Origin: a bacterium UBP10_UBA1149
Lineage (GTDB): Bacteria; Desulfobacterota; Binatia; UBA1149
Length of the DNA stretch: 9,840 nt
NCBI GenBank assembly: GCA_002311335.1
Contig: DBZX01000005.1
Span: forward strand, 1,698-11,537
Direction: 5' to 3'
Under the pieces are notes generated by a model that made no database searches, was not told the origin of the DNA, and worked only from the letters and a program-made list of their open reading frames with translations. This document shows, piece after piece, positions 1-7,175 of this stretch. The position numbers were made by a program, and so were the translations under genes. Position 1 is the first letter of the stretch; the number at the start of each line of letters is the position of its first letter.

Positions 1-1863
1 GAGAATCGTGTCACAGCTCTCGACACCGGTGCAGAACTCGCCGTCGTCGCATGGCAGCGGCGGGCCGCCCACGCAGGCTCCCGCCGCGCAGGTGTCTGCC
101 GTGGTGCAAGCATCAGAATCGTCACAGGCCAGCGTGTTGTTGCTGTTAGTGCAGGCGTGGGTGACGGTATCGCAGGCGTCGTCGGTACAGCCGTTGAGAT
201 CATCGCATAGCGCTGCGACCGGGAAATTGCTGCTGTCGGCCACGCAGCCCTCATCGAGAAGGGCCGCGGTCACACCCTGGGCGTTGTTAACCGAGGCATC
301 GCCGTCGAGCCGAAAGGCGGCCAGGCGCACGCCCCGACTGCTGATAACGAGCCTGGAGGGAGAAAGCGGGGCCACCTCGTCGAAACGAATCGACCACAGC
401 ACCCAGACCAGGTCCTGGGACACTCCAAGCGGATCCCCGCTGACAGGGTCGAGGTTCTCCTGGGCTACTATCTGGACGTTGTTGGCGTCAAATAAGATGA
501 TCCCCGTGGGGGTGAAAAAAGTAGCCTCGAAGCCGTCAAGCCCGACCTCGTCGCCAGCGCAGATCAGTGGCGACGAGCAGGAAGGGTCCTCGCCCAGGCC
601 GGCGCCAAGTAACGGAGCACCGCCGCCATCGGTCAGGCCCTGGCCTGCGGCATCGGTGAGCTGGTCGCCAAAGGATCCGTGCACGTTGGTAAAAAGATTG
701 CGCGGCACGTTGGCCATGACTATATCAAAACGCGGCAGGGACGCGTTGCCCACGTTCTCGAACAAGATCGGCAGGGCGGCAACATCGGTGGCGTCGCCAA
801 GATATTTCTCTACCGGTCCCAATACCGGGTCGAGGCAGGGAGCTACGCACTGAAGCGATGGCGTGGTCTGCTCGCAGCCCACCGCCACTACTTCACCGGG
901 CACGCACTGGCCCCCGAGGCAGGTATCACCAACCGTGCAGAGATCGCCATCGTTGCAGGCGCCGGGGACCGGTAAGTGCGTGCACTGTCCAGAGGCCGGG
1001 CTGCAGTTGTCGAAGGTGCAAGGGTTGCCGTCGCTGCATTCAAAAGCACAGGTAGTGGAGCAGCAATCGCCGTTGGCGGCGTTGCCATCATCGCACTGTT
1101 CGCCCGGGTCGAGGCTGCCGTTTCCGCAGTTGGCCGAAACCGGAAGACCGGGTACCAGCGATGCCGTCAGCGTCCCGTCAACCGGGTTGGCAATAGTAAC
1201 GTCGAGGGCGTTGTTAACGGCCGAGTCTCCCACGAGGTCGAACTCGGCGAGTACCGTGCCGCCCTGTCGCACGACCAGGTGAGAAGGTGAAAGGGGAGCG
1301 ACGTCGCCGAAGCGAATAGACCACAGCACCCAGACCCTGTCCTGCCTGGCGCCGGTCAGCACCACACCCTCGGCGTCGAATACTTCCTGGGCCACGATCT
1401 GCACGTTGTTGCGGTCAAAAACTACATCGCCGGCGGCGGTTGTGAAGGTGGCGCTGAAACCGTCAACGCCGACCTCGTCACCCGGGCATATGGACCCCGT
1501 TCCGCAACCGGGAAACTCACCCAGTCCTGCACCGTCCTGGCCGGTGGGGTTGCCGGCGGCGTCGGTCAAGGCGTCACCGAACTGGCCGAAAGCGTTTGTG
1601 AACAGGGCGCGGGAGACGTCGGTAATGACTATATCGATGCGGGGCACAGCCAGCGTGCTGACGTTCTCGGCCACGACGGTGAGGCCGACGAGGTCGCCAG
1701 CATTACCCAGGTAGGCTTCTATGGCGCCACCCACGGGGTCACCGCAGGGGGCTGTACACTGGGCCCCCGACGTGGCCGGTGAAACCAGGGAAGCAATAAA
1801 AATTAAAAGCCCTGCGGCACAGGTTGCCCTGCATCGCGCTGCGGCTGTAGCGCGGTGATACAT
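1..1863 (-). CDS. Secreted Cys-rich protein with duplicated domain (5' part; runs off left edge)
   Basis: An uninterrupted minus-strand frame of 621 codons starts at the ATG at 1863-1861 and leaves the window still open at base 1. Residues 1-34 look like a signal peptide: Arg-rich start, hydrophobic core LLIFIASLV, likely cut after TSGA. Residues 36-238 and 339-538 are two copies of an unrecognised, probably beta-rich domain. Each copy is followed by a Cys-rich block (246-330, and 540 to the edge). The first block opens with CGNG..DPGEQCDDGN, the signature of the myxobacterial-type Cys-rich repeat. Later units follow the pattern DG..CT..DTC..G.CV. Such proteins are normally exported and disulfide-bonded, often at the cell surface. 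A GGGGAC stretch just upstream is a modest ribosome binding site. Function is unknown. The reading is secure because signal peptide, duplication and Cys spacing all fall in one frame. Confidence 0.9.
   Translation of the reverse strand, partial: MYHRATAAARCRATCAAGLLIFIASLVSPATSGAQCTAPCGDPVGGAIEAYLGNAGDLVGLTVVAENVSTLAVPRIDIVITDVSRALFTNAFGQFGDALTDAAGNPTGQDGAGLGEFPGCGTGSICPGDEVGVDGFSATFTTAAGDVVFDRNNVQIVAQEVFDAEGVVLTGARQDRVWVLWSIRFGDVAPLSPSHLVVRQGGTVLAEFDLVGDSAVNNALDVTIANPVDGTLTASLVPGLPVSANCGNGSLDPGEQCDDGNAANGDCCSTTCAFECSDGNPCTFDNCSPASGQCTHLPVPGACNDGDLCTVGDTCLGGQCVPGEVVAVGCEQTTPSLQCVAPCLDPVLGPVEKYLGDATDVAALPILFENVGNASLPRFDIVMANVPRNLFTNVHGSFGDQLTDAAGQGLTDGGGAPLLGAGLGEDPSCSSPLICAGDEVGLDGFEATFFTPTGIILFDANNVQIVAQENLDPVSGDPLGVSQDLVWVLWSIRFDEVAPLSPSRLVISSRGVRLAAFRLDGDASVNNAQGVTAALLDEGCVADSSNFPVAALCDDLNGCTDDACDTVTHACTNSNNTLACDDSDACTTADTCAAGACVGGPPLPCDDGEFCTGVESCDTIL
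250..1758 (-). repeat. Tandem domain duplication inside the Cys-rich protein
   Basis: Two diverged copies of a ~200-residue module lie at 1150-1758 (residues 36-238) and 250-849 (residues 339-538), about 303 residues apart. Shared landmarks occur in the same order: C.APC.DPV near the start, then E.YLG, P..DIV, LFTN..G.FGD.LTDAAG, GAGLGE.P.C, GDEVG.DGF.ATF, FD.NNVQIVAQE, VWVLWSIRF, VAPLSPS.LV and D.SVNNA or D.AVNNA. The module plus its Cys-rich tail appears to be the duplicated unit. The copies differ enough at protein level that this is an old duplication and not an assembly artefact. I do not recognise the fold by name. Confidence 0.85.
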
Positions 1864-1882
1864 CTGTTTGTCCCCGTAGTGG

Positions 1883-1938
1883 ACCCTTAACAGGGTCGTC
1901 TGTTGACAACGGCACAGGGAACGCGGGGCTGTCAACAG
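1883..1938. promoter_or_regulatory. Inverted repeats upstream of the Cys-rich protein gene
   Basis: The 240-base gap between the two minus-strand genes (1864-2103) has no convincing gene. Close to the start of the Cys-rich gene it contains a perfect 9-base inverted repeat, ctgttgaca at 1900-1908 and tgtcaacag at 1930-1938, with 21 bases between. A second small hairpin lies at 1883-1896 (ACCCT, loop TAAC, AGGGT). The right arm read on the minus strand gives TTGACA, a good -35 match, but no matching -10 sits 16-18 bases downstream, so a sigma-70 promoter is not shown. An operator or leader structure is a fair inference. Confidence 0.35.
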
Positions 1939-2071
1939 GGCCTCCCCCCCGGTCGGGAGAATACTTCGGACCATCAAATGCAGGCCGTACGGGGCGCGGA
2001 ACAACTGCTCCCACGCCCTCGCCCAGCTTTGTCGTCTGCCATGCGACCCGCCTTGCGCCCACGCGCGAAGG

Positions 2072-2099
2072 CCCAGCACAACTGGGGGTGAACGCTGGG
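2072..2099 (-). terminator. Possible hairpin terminator after the FAH-like gene
   Basis: Four bases after the stop codon of the FAH-fold gene, 6-base arms (gctggg at 2094-2099, cccagc at 2072-2077) can pair around a 16-base loop; an alternative 5-base stem uses 2072-2076 and 2082-2086. Position and G+C content suit a transcript end, but there is no T-run on the minus strand after the stem, so this is a weak candidate. Confidence 0.25.
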
Positions 2100-2103
2100 A
2101 AAT

Positions 2104-3417
2104 TCAGCGCCCGGGAGTAATGCGGAAGGACTGTCGGCCGAGCAGCTCTATGCCCGCCTCGACCCTGTCGCCCACTGCGAGGTAGTCGAGTTCATCCCGG
2201 TGGCGGAGCATTGAAGCCAACGCTGCGCGGCGAACCGGCCAGGTCCACGTGGCCAGGGCCCCGAACAGGTACCCCACGCGACGGACCAGGCCCGGAGCCT
2301 GGAAGGCAACGCCGGCCGGCGTGCCGGTGAGCACCACGCTGCCCGCGGGCAGCACGTAGGTGTTCCAGCCCCGCCTGCGCGCGGGAACCGCCAATTGAAA
2401 CTTGCGTCGCTCGCCACCAAGCGTAGCCGGGGCTATCGCAAGGTGCCCATCCCGGGCTATACGATCCGACAGGGCGCGAAGTATGGCCGCCGGCGGATTT
2501 TTCATCAGGCCAGTGTTGGACGACTGCGCACAACGGGCGCCGCCCTCCTCGTTGACCTGGGTAAACATGTGCAGGCCGCGCGGCTCCCCGTTGCCGGGCC
2601 ACAGCGGCAACTCGGCTCCGTGCACCATCCACGGCCCCGCCACGAAGAAGCCCGGTCCAGCCTTGGCGTCGCCCGCCCCGCGGCGCCCGAACAGCACGAG
2701 CGGATTGCGATCGGTCAGATCGTTGGCCGTAAACCACGCCAGTTGTTTCTCGAGCAGTCCCGCGGCGGGAATTTTTCCCAGGTCCAGCTCCTCGAGTAAC
2801 ACGAAACCCAGTTCGACCTCGTAGTCGAGCAGCGCGTCGCGTCCCGGGTGTGCGAGGTCGGAGTAAGCCGAGGTCGGTACGACCGGCTTGGCGAAGAGGA
2901 ACATCTCGCCGCCACCCGCTTCTTGCGCGTGCGCGGCGTAATTGAAGCCGGCGCCCAGCACCACGACACGCTCGTGGAGCAGGTCAGCAACCGAAATGTT
3001 GACCACCGGCTCGACCACTGTTTGCAGGCGCTGGGGGTTGAGCTCTTCGACAAATTCGGCGTCAATCGCATCCCGGCCCTCGCCCAGCCACTCCGCCCAC
3101 ACGTCGGCGGCCCGGCCGAAACCGTCGGCCGCGTGAAAAGACTCGAGCGTGTCCACGCCTTCGAGGCCATCGGCAGACAGGTTGTAGACAAGCAGGGGAA
3201 CGCCATCGCGGCTGTCGAGCACCAGTCCGAAACAGGGACCGCCCTGGCAGGAGTGATCGCGGCTACGGTAGCTGAGTACGCGCGGTGGGCCGGCCTGTTG
3301 GCCTGCAGCGAAAAGCTCGCAGTCGGCCGCCCGGCCATCGTTGACCAGCGCAAGCTGTGCCGCCGCGAGCAGCAACGACAAGGTCAGCGACGAAAGCCGC
3401 CTGGGCAGAAAGCTCAT
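2104..3417 (-). CDS. Exported fumarylacetoacetate hydrolase (FAH)-family protein
   Basis: 437 residues. Residues 1-30 form a signal peptide (PRR, then hydrophobic LTLSLLLAAAQLALV, likely cut after GRA). From about residue 150 the FAH fold is clear: LGAGFNYAAHAQE (154-166, with the usual active-site-region His163), LDYEVELGFV (197-206, giving metal ligands Glu200 and Glu202), NDLTDR (232-237, ligand Asp233), LTGTPAGV (363-370), and a final strand AVGDRVEAGIELLG. Family members hydrolyse or decarboxylate 2,4-dioxo acids, or hydrate and isomerise related compounds, using Mg or Mn, and are normally cytosolic and about 220-330 residues long. This one is longer, with an unassigned N-terminal part (31-150) and an insert near 379-410. 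All three metal-binding acids remain, so it is probably active; the substrate is unknown. It lies 66 bases downstream of the LuxR-type gene on the same strand. Its ribosome binding site is weak. Confidence 0.88.
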   Translation of the reverse strand: MSFLPRRLSSLTLSLLLAAAQLALVNDGRAADCELFAAGQQAGPPRVLSYRSRDHSCQGGPCFGLVLDSRDGVPLLVYNLSADGLEGVDTLESFHAADGFGRAADVWAEWLGEGRDAIDAEFVEELNPQRLQTVVEPVVNISVADLLHERVVVLGAGFNYAAHAQEAGGGEMFLFAKPVVPTSAYSDLAHPGRDALLDYEVELGFVLLEELDLGKIPAAGLLEKQLAWFTANDLTDRNPLVLFGRRGAGDAKAGPGFFVAGPWMVHGAELPLWPGNGEPRGLHMFTQVNEEGGARCAQSSNTGLMKNPPAAILRALSDRIARDGHLAIAPATLGGERRKFQLAVPARRRGWNTYVLPAGSVVLTGTPAGVAFQAPGLVRRVGYLFGALATWTWPVRRAALASMLRHRDELDYLAVGDRVEAGIELLGRQSFRITPGR

Positions 3418-3483
3418 GGAACTATTTGGCGCCCTTTGCGCCTCTCGGTCAAGAGCGCGCTGCGGACAGCAAACGAGAAGAGA

Positions 3484-3777
3484 TCAGATCCAACCCTGCT
3501 TGACCAACAGCACGGCGGCCTGCACCCGGTTGCTCACTCCGATCTTGCGAAAGATGCGCTTGAGTTCCGACTTCACGGTTTCAGCCGAAATGCTGAGTAA
3601 CGACGCTATCTCGGTATTGCTCAAGCCCTCGCAGACCAGCGACAGCACTTTCTTTTCACGCACCGTGAGATTGGGTGGCTCCAGCCTCGGATCGTAGGCA
3701 AAGGCCTCGCCGGTCGCCACGGGCTGCTGGTAAGCATGCGAGCTGGCTGTCGCGGTCGCTAATGATTTCATTTCCAT
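3484..3777 (-). CDS. Small stand-alone LuxR/GerE-type HTH transcription factor
   Basis: 97 residues. The C-terminal two thirds (about 36-97) is a complete LuxR-type DNA-binding domain: LTVREKKVLSLVCEGLSNTEIA, then the recognition-helix region SISAETVKSELKRIFRKIGV and NRVQAAVLLVKQGW. The N-terminal 35 residues are low in structure (Ala, Ser, Thr, Pro) and contain no receiver or autoinducer domain, so it resembles GerE-like single-domain regulators more than two-component response regulators. The start at 3777 is supported by GAGGAG about 9 bases upstream, the best ribosome binding site in the window. The neighbouring FAH-family gene follows on the same strand after 66 bases and may be its target or co-transcribed partner. 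The phosphorylation or ligand input, if any, must come from elsewhere. Confidence 0.9.
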   Translation of the reverse strand: MEMKSLATATASSHAYQQPVATGEAFAYDPRLEPPNLTVREKKVLSLVCEGLSNTEIASLLSISAETVKSELKRIFRKIGVSNRVQAAVLLVKQGWI

Positions 3778-3854
3778 ATTAAACGTCTCCTCGGGCTAAT
3801 TGCCTCGAGGACTGGCCTCTCCCCCACCGACGTCATCCCGTGCTACCTGAATAG

Positions 3855-3871
3855 CGCAAGCTCGGGGCCAA
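3855..3871 (-). promoter_or_regulatory. Candidate sigma-54 (-24/-12) promoter for the LuxR-type gene
   Basis: Read on the minus strand, 3871-3855 gives TTGGCCCCGAGCTTGCG. It carries TTGGC in the -24 box and TTGC in the -12 box, with exactly ten bases between the invariant GG (3869-3868) and GC (3857-3856). Transcription would begin near 3844, leaving a leader of about 66 bases before the ATG at 3777. Three less conserved positions do not match the consensus. Regulation by RpoN and an enhancer-binding protein is inference. Confidence 0.35.
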
Positions 3872-3891
3872 CGTCGACCCCCTTTCTGAAC

Positions 3892-3927
3892 CGAACAGAC
3901 AGCTGCCCTCGCGAGGACGGCTGTTCG
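3892..3927. promoter_or_regulatory. Palindrome upstream of the LuxR-type gene (possible activator site)
   Basis: Perfect 7-base arms cgaacag (3892-3898) and ctgttcg (3921-3927) enclose an imperfect GC-rich palindrome centred on ctcgcgag (3908-3915). An alternative pairing of 3899-3911 with 3912-3924 matches at 11 of 13 positions. It lies about 20-55 bases upstream of the sigma-54-like -24 box, a suitable place for an activator site. No T-run follows on either strand, so it does not look like a terminator. Confidence 0.4.
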
Positions 3928-3947
3928 CCGGACTGGTCGATGCCCCG

Positions 3948-4490
<543 letters not shown>

Positions 4491-4505
4491 GAGCAGCGCG
4501 CTCCG

Positions 4506-6206
4506 CTAGACCGTGTCCCGGCCCGAGCGGAACACACGGCCTGGGCGCTCGCGGGTGAACTCACCTTCGCACACGATTTCAACGCCGTTGACCAGCACGT
4601 GGCCGATACCCGTCGCCTCGGAGTAGAGCCGACCGGCACCACCGGGCAGGTCGGTGCGCGTGTAGGTCTCGCCGGGTGCAACCTCGTCGGGATCAAAGAC
4701 CACGAGGTCGGCCGCCCAGCCCTTCTCGACCAGGCCCCGGTCGCGTACCCCGTACAACTCGGCTGGCACCTGCGTGAGCTGGTGGACGGCCTGCTCGAGG
4801 TCGAGCAAGCCGTACTCGCGCACACCGTTGCCCAGCACCTGGGTCGAGAAAGCAAAGGTGTCTATCATGTCGAGGTGCGCGCCGGCGTCCGAGCCACCGA
4901 TGACCGTGCGGTCGTCGAGCCACACGCGTCCGCGCTGCTGCCAACTGGCATCGTCGCTGCCGAAAGCCGGCGGCATGAATGAAGTGTACAAGCCGTCGGA
5001 CAGGGCGAGATCAACCAGGGCGTCAAAGGTCGTCTTGCCCTGCTCGCGGGCGATGTCGGCCACCTGTCGTCCCTTGAACTTCTCGTTGGCGGGCTCAACG
5101 ACCTGGTCCACTGTCATAGAACCCCAGTCGGCCAGCGCCTTGAGCATGCCGGCCTCGTCGCTGTTGGCGCGTTGGTCGAGCGTGGCGCGGTAGGCGAGGT
5201 CCGATAGGGCCCGCTTGCGCTCCTCGATCGGCATGCGAAACAAATCTCCCCAGCCGGGCAGCGCGTCGAGCACGAAGCCCGAGTAGAGATTGAGCCGCAA
5301 AATCATAGGCTGCGGCACGGTGAGAGCCACCACGCTGGCGCCCTGCTCAGCGGCGATGGTACTGTAGCCCATCTGCGTGTCGGCAAACTCGGGTGCCAGC
5401 GAGTTGGGTGCGAGCACGTTCCAGTTGAGCGTGCGTTCGCCGGCCAACGACATGTCGACCATGATCTGCACCTGCTCGTCGGTGAACTCGCCCACCCCCG
5501 GTATCAGCTCCAGCGAGGTGCCCGGGTGATCGCGCAGCACGCCGGCCAGCTCGACCAGCTCGTCGCGCGACGCGTGTCGAGAAGGCACCGGGTCACCGGC
5601 GCCGTCGTTGTGGGTGGGCGACAAGGTAGAAGAAAAACCCATACCACCCTCGGCAATGCTGTCGGCCAACAATGTCTTCATGGCCGCTAGCTCTTCACTG
5701 CTCGCCTCTTCGCCTACCGCGCGCTCGCCCATGACCACGCGGCGGATAGCGCAGTGGCCCACGAGAAAACCGGCGTTGACCGAAAGTTGTCCCTCCATAC
5801 CGTCGAGGTACTCGCCAAAGCTCGTCCAGTCCCAGGGCACTCCCTGCTCGAGAGTTTCGAGCGGCATGCCCTCCACCCGCGCGAGCATGGGCATGAGGTA
5901 GTCGCCGACACCCGGTGCGAGCGGCGCTATGGTGAAGCCGCAGTTGCCACCGAACACGCTGGTGACGCCGTGCAGCGGCGAGGGGCTGAGCGTGCCGTCC
6001 CAGAATGCCTGGGCGTCGTAATGGGTGTGCACGTCGATAAAGCCGGGGCATACCACGCGACCATCGGCATCGATGACGCGGTCGGCCTTTTCGTTGATCT
6101 CGCCTATGGCAGAAATCACGCCGTCTTTTATGCCCAGGTCGGCGCGCCGCCGCCCGGAGCCGCTGCCGTCTATCAACTCGCCGCCGCGAATGACTACGTC
6201 CATCAT
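4506..6206 (-). CDS. Amidohydrolase, N-acyl-D-amino-acid deacylase type
   Basis: 566 residues from the paired ATGs at 6206-6201. GAGGGG lies about 6 bases upstream and decides the start; a longer reading would run across the whole intergenic region and into the divergent gene. It has the composite amidohydrolase layout: an N-terminal beta segment (VVIRGGELIDGSG), the first metal motif GFIDVHTHYD (His60, His62), GGNCGF (Cys89, the bridging-metal Cys of D-aminoacylases), GHCAIR, GGSDAGAH (Asp440, catalytic Asp), and a C-terminal beta segment (GWAADLVVFDPDEVAPGETY). D-aminoacylases remove acyl groups from N-acyl-D-amino acids in the cytosol. The places where the family normally has its other two zinc-binding His (within THMR- and SHHK-like motifs) here read LELIPG and LNWNVL, so metal content or chemistry may differ. 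The substrate is unknown. It is divergent from the crotonase and convergent with the AOR remnant. Confidence 0.88.
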   Translation of the reverse strand: MMDVVIRGGELIDGSGSGRRRADLGIKDGVISAIGEINEKADRVIDADGRVVCPGFIDVHTHYDAQAFWDGTLSPSPLHGVTSVFGGNCGFTIAPLAPGVGDYLMPMLARVEGMPLETLEQGVPWDWTSFGEYLDGMEGQLSVNAGFLVGHCAIRRVVMGERAVGEEASSEELAAMKTLLADSIAEGGMGFSSTLSPTHNDGAGDPVPSRHASRDELVELAGVLRDHPGTSLELIPGVGEFTDEQVQIMVDMSLAGERTLNWNVLAPNSLAPEFADTQMGYSTIAAEQGASVVALTVPQPMILRLNLYSGFVLDALPGWGDLFRMPIEERKRALSDLAYRATLDQRANSDEAGMLKALADWGSMTVDQVVEPANEKFKGRQVADIAREQGKTTFDALVDLALSDGLYTSFMPPAFGSDDASWQQRGRVWLDDRTVIGGSDAGAHLDMIDTFAFSTQVLGNGVREYGLLDLEQAVHQLTQVPAELYGVRDRGLVEKGWAADLVVFDPDEVAPGETYTRTDLPGGAGRLYSEATGIGHVLVNGVEIVCEGEFTRERPGRVFRSGRDTV

Positions 6207-6245
6207 CTCTGTCCCCTCTTGAGCGCGTTGCATTGCCCGCCCCGC

Positions 6246-6278
6246 GCTGCCTTTATGCTGCCCTGATGCTGCCCTTAT
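6246..6278. repeat. Three tandem 11-base repeats in the divergent promoter region
   Basis: The 127 bases between the divergent amidohydrolase (start 6206) and crotonase (start 6334) contain three head-to-tail 11-base units: gctgcctttat (6246-6256), gctgccctgat (6257-6267) and gctgcccttat (6268-6278). The period is close to one helical turn, so the same bases face the same side of the DNA three times, as in operators bound by a regulator co-operatively. Clear -10 and -35 boxes could not be assigned for either gene. Confidence 0.6.
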
Positions 6279-6333
6279 GACCAACCGGCGCAGAGGATCC
6301 GGCCACAGCCGGCGACCGCCCAGGGAGAATAAC

Positions 6334-7152
6334 ATGAGCGAAGAAGCACACCTGCTCGTAGAGCGCCGCCGTGACGGCGTGATGATACTGACCATGAACC
6401 GGCCCGGAGCGCGCAACGCGCTCAGCCCGCAGATGCTGGTGCTGATGGCCGAGGCCTGGCACGAGTACCGCGACAACAGCGATCTGCGCGTGGCCATACT
6501 CACCGGCGCGGGCGACGAAGATTTCTGCGCCGGTGGCGACCTCAAGCTGACCATGCCGCTGATTACCGGCGCGCGGCAGGCGGAGGACGACTGGGACCAC
6601 CGCCTGATGGGCGACCTCACGCTGTTTACCGACGCCATACTGCGCAACTTTGAGCTCTACAAGCCGGTCATCTGCGCGGTGAACGGTCGCGCCCTGGGCG
6701 GCGGCACCGAGATCATGCAGGCCACCGACCTCAGGGTGGCCTCGGACAACGCCGTGTTCGGCACGCCCGAGGCCCGCGTCGGACTGCTGCCCGGTGGCGG
6801 TTCGCTCACCCGTCTCGCGCGACAGGTGCCGTGGGCGCGGGCGATGGAGATACTCATGCTGGGCGAGCCCTTCGATGCAGCTACGGCCCTGGACATGGGA
6901 CTGCTCAACTACGTCGTGCCAAGGGGCGAGGCCTTGAAGCGCGCGCTCGAACTGGCCGCCGTGCTGGCCGACTGCGGCCCGCTGGCGGTACGGAAAATCA
7001 AGGAGGGCATCCTGCGCTCAAGCGGACTGCCGCTGGCCGATGCTTTCAAGATAGAAGACGAGGTGTCGATGGCCGTGATGACTTCAAAGGACGCGCGCGA
7101 AGGCCCGCGCGCCTTCAAGGAAAAACGCAAGCCGCTGTTCACCGGGGAGTAG
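6334..7152 (+). CDS. Crotonase-superfamily protein, probable enoyl-CoA hydratase
   Basis: 272 residues from the ATG at 6334, chosen because AGGGAGA lies just upstream and the crotonase domain begins right after; in-frame upstream codons are Arg-rich and unlike the family. It has the full fold: VMILTMNRPGARNALS (16-31), the first oxyanion-hole strand FCAGGDLK (64-71), and the second oxyanion segment NGRALGGGTEI (117-127). The two acids of true hydratases are present, Glu126 (GGGTE) and Glu146 (TPEARVGLLPGGG). The C-terminal helix AFKEKRKPLFTGE is typical. The reaction would be addition of water to a 2-enoyl-CoA in beta-oxidation, but isomerase or hydrolase activity is possible in this superfamily. 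Its convergent neighbours are a thiolase-like protein and an acyl-CoA-associated DUF35 protein, so a shared pathway is plausible even though the strand differs. Confidence 0.93.
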   Translation: MSEEAHLLVERRRDGVMILTMNRPGARNALSPQMLVLMAEAWHEYRDNSDLRVAILTGAGDEDFCAGGDLKLTMPLITGARQAEDDWDHRLMGDLTLFTDAILRNFELYKPVICAVNGRALGGGTEIMQATDLRVASDNAVFGTPEARVGLLPGGGSLTRLARQVPWARAMEILMLGEPFDAATALDMGLLNYVVPRGEALKRALELAAVLADCGPLAVRKIKEGILRSSGLPLADAFKIEDEVSMAVMTSKDAREGPRAFKEKRKPLFTGE

Positions 7153-7174
7153 CCCGGCAAACCAGCGCCGGGCT
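7151..7174. terminator. Hairpin between convergent genes
   Basis: Perfect 8-base arms agcccggc (7151-7158) and gccgggct (7167-7174) flank an 8-base loop. The hairpin fills the whole gap between the crotonase stop (7150-7152) and the DUF35 stop (7176-7178). It could end transcripts from both sides. No T-run follows the stem on either strand, so intrinsic termination is not assured. Confidence 0.45.
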
Positions 7175-7175
7175 G

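Noticed and set aside
8..853. Long plus-strand open frame (281 codons)
   Set aside because: It is antisense to the Cys-rich protein gene, whose minus-strand frame has a signal peptide, regular Cys spacing and an internal duplication. The plus frame is Ser/Pro/Ala-rich with no recognisable domain.
1739..2062. Minus-strand open frame of 107 codons overlapping the start of the Cys-rich gene
   Set aside because: It overlaps the signal-peptide coding region in another frame, has no recognisable domain, and covers non-coding sequence with inverted repeats.
2848..3600. Plus-strand open frame of 250 codons across the FAH-like and LuxR-type genes
   Set aside because: It crosses two well-supported minus-strand genes and their gap, and shows no family motif.
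6277..6333. Upstream start for the crotonase (19 more residues)
   Set aside because: The added residues are Arg-rich and non-homologous, overlap the 11-base repeats, and lack the ribosome binding site that precedes the ATG at 6334.
6207..6647. N-terminal extension of the amidohydrolase by 147 codons
   Set aside because: It would cover the whole divergent intergenic region and over 300 bases of the crotonase gene. The family domain begins directly at the paired ATGs at 6206-6201, which have a good ribosome binding site.
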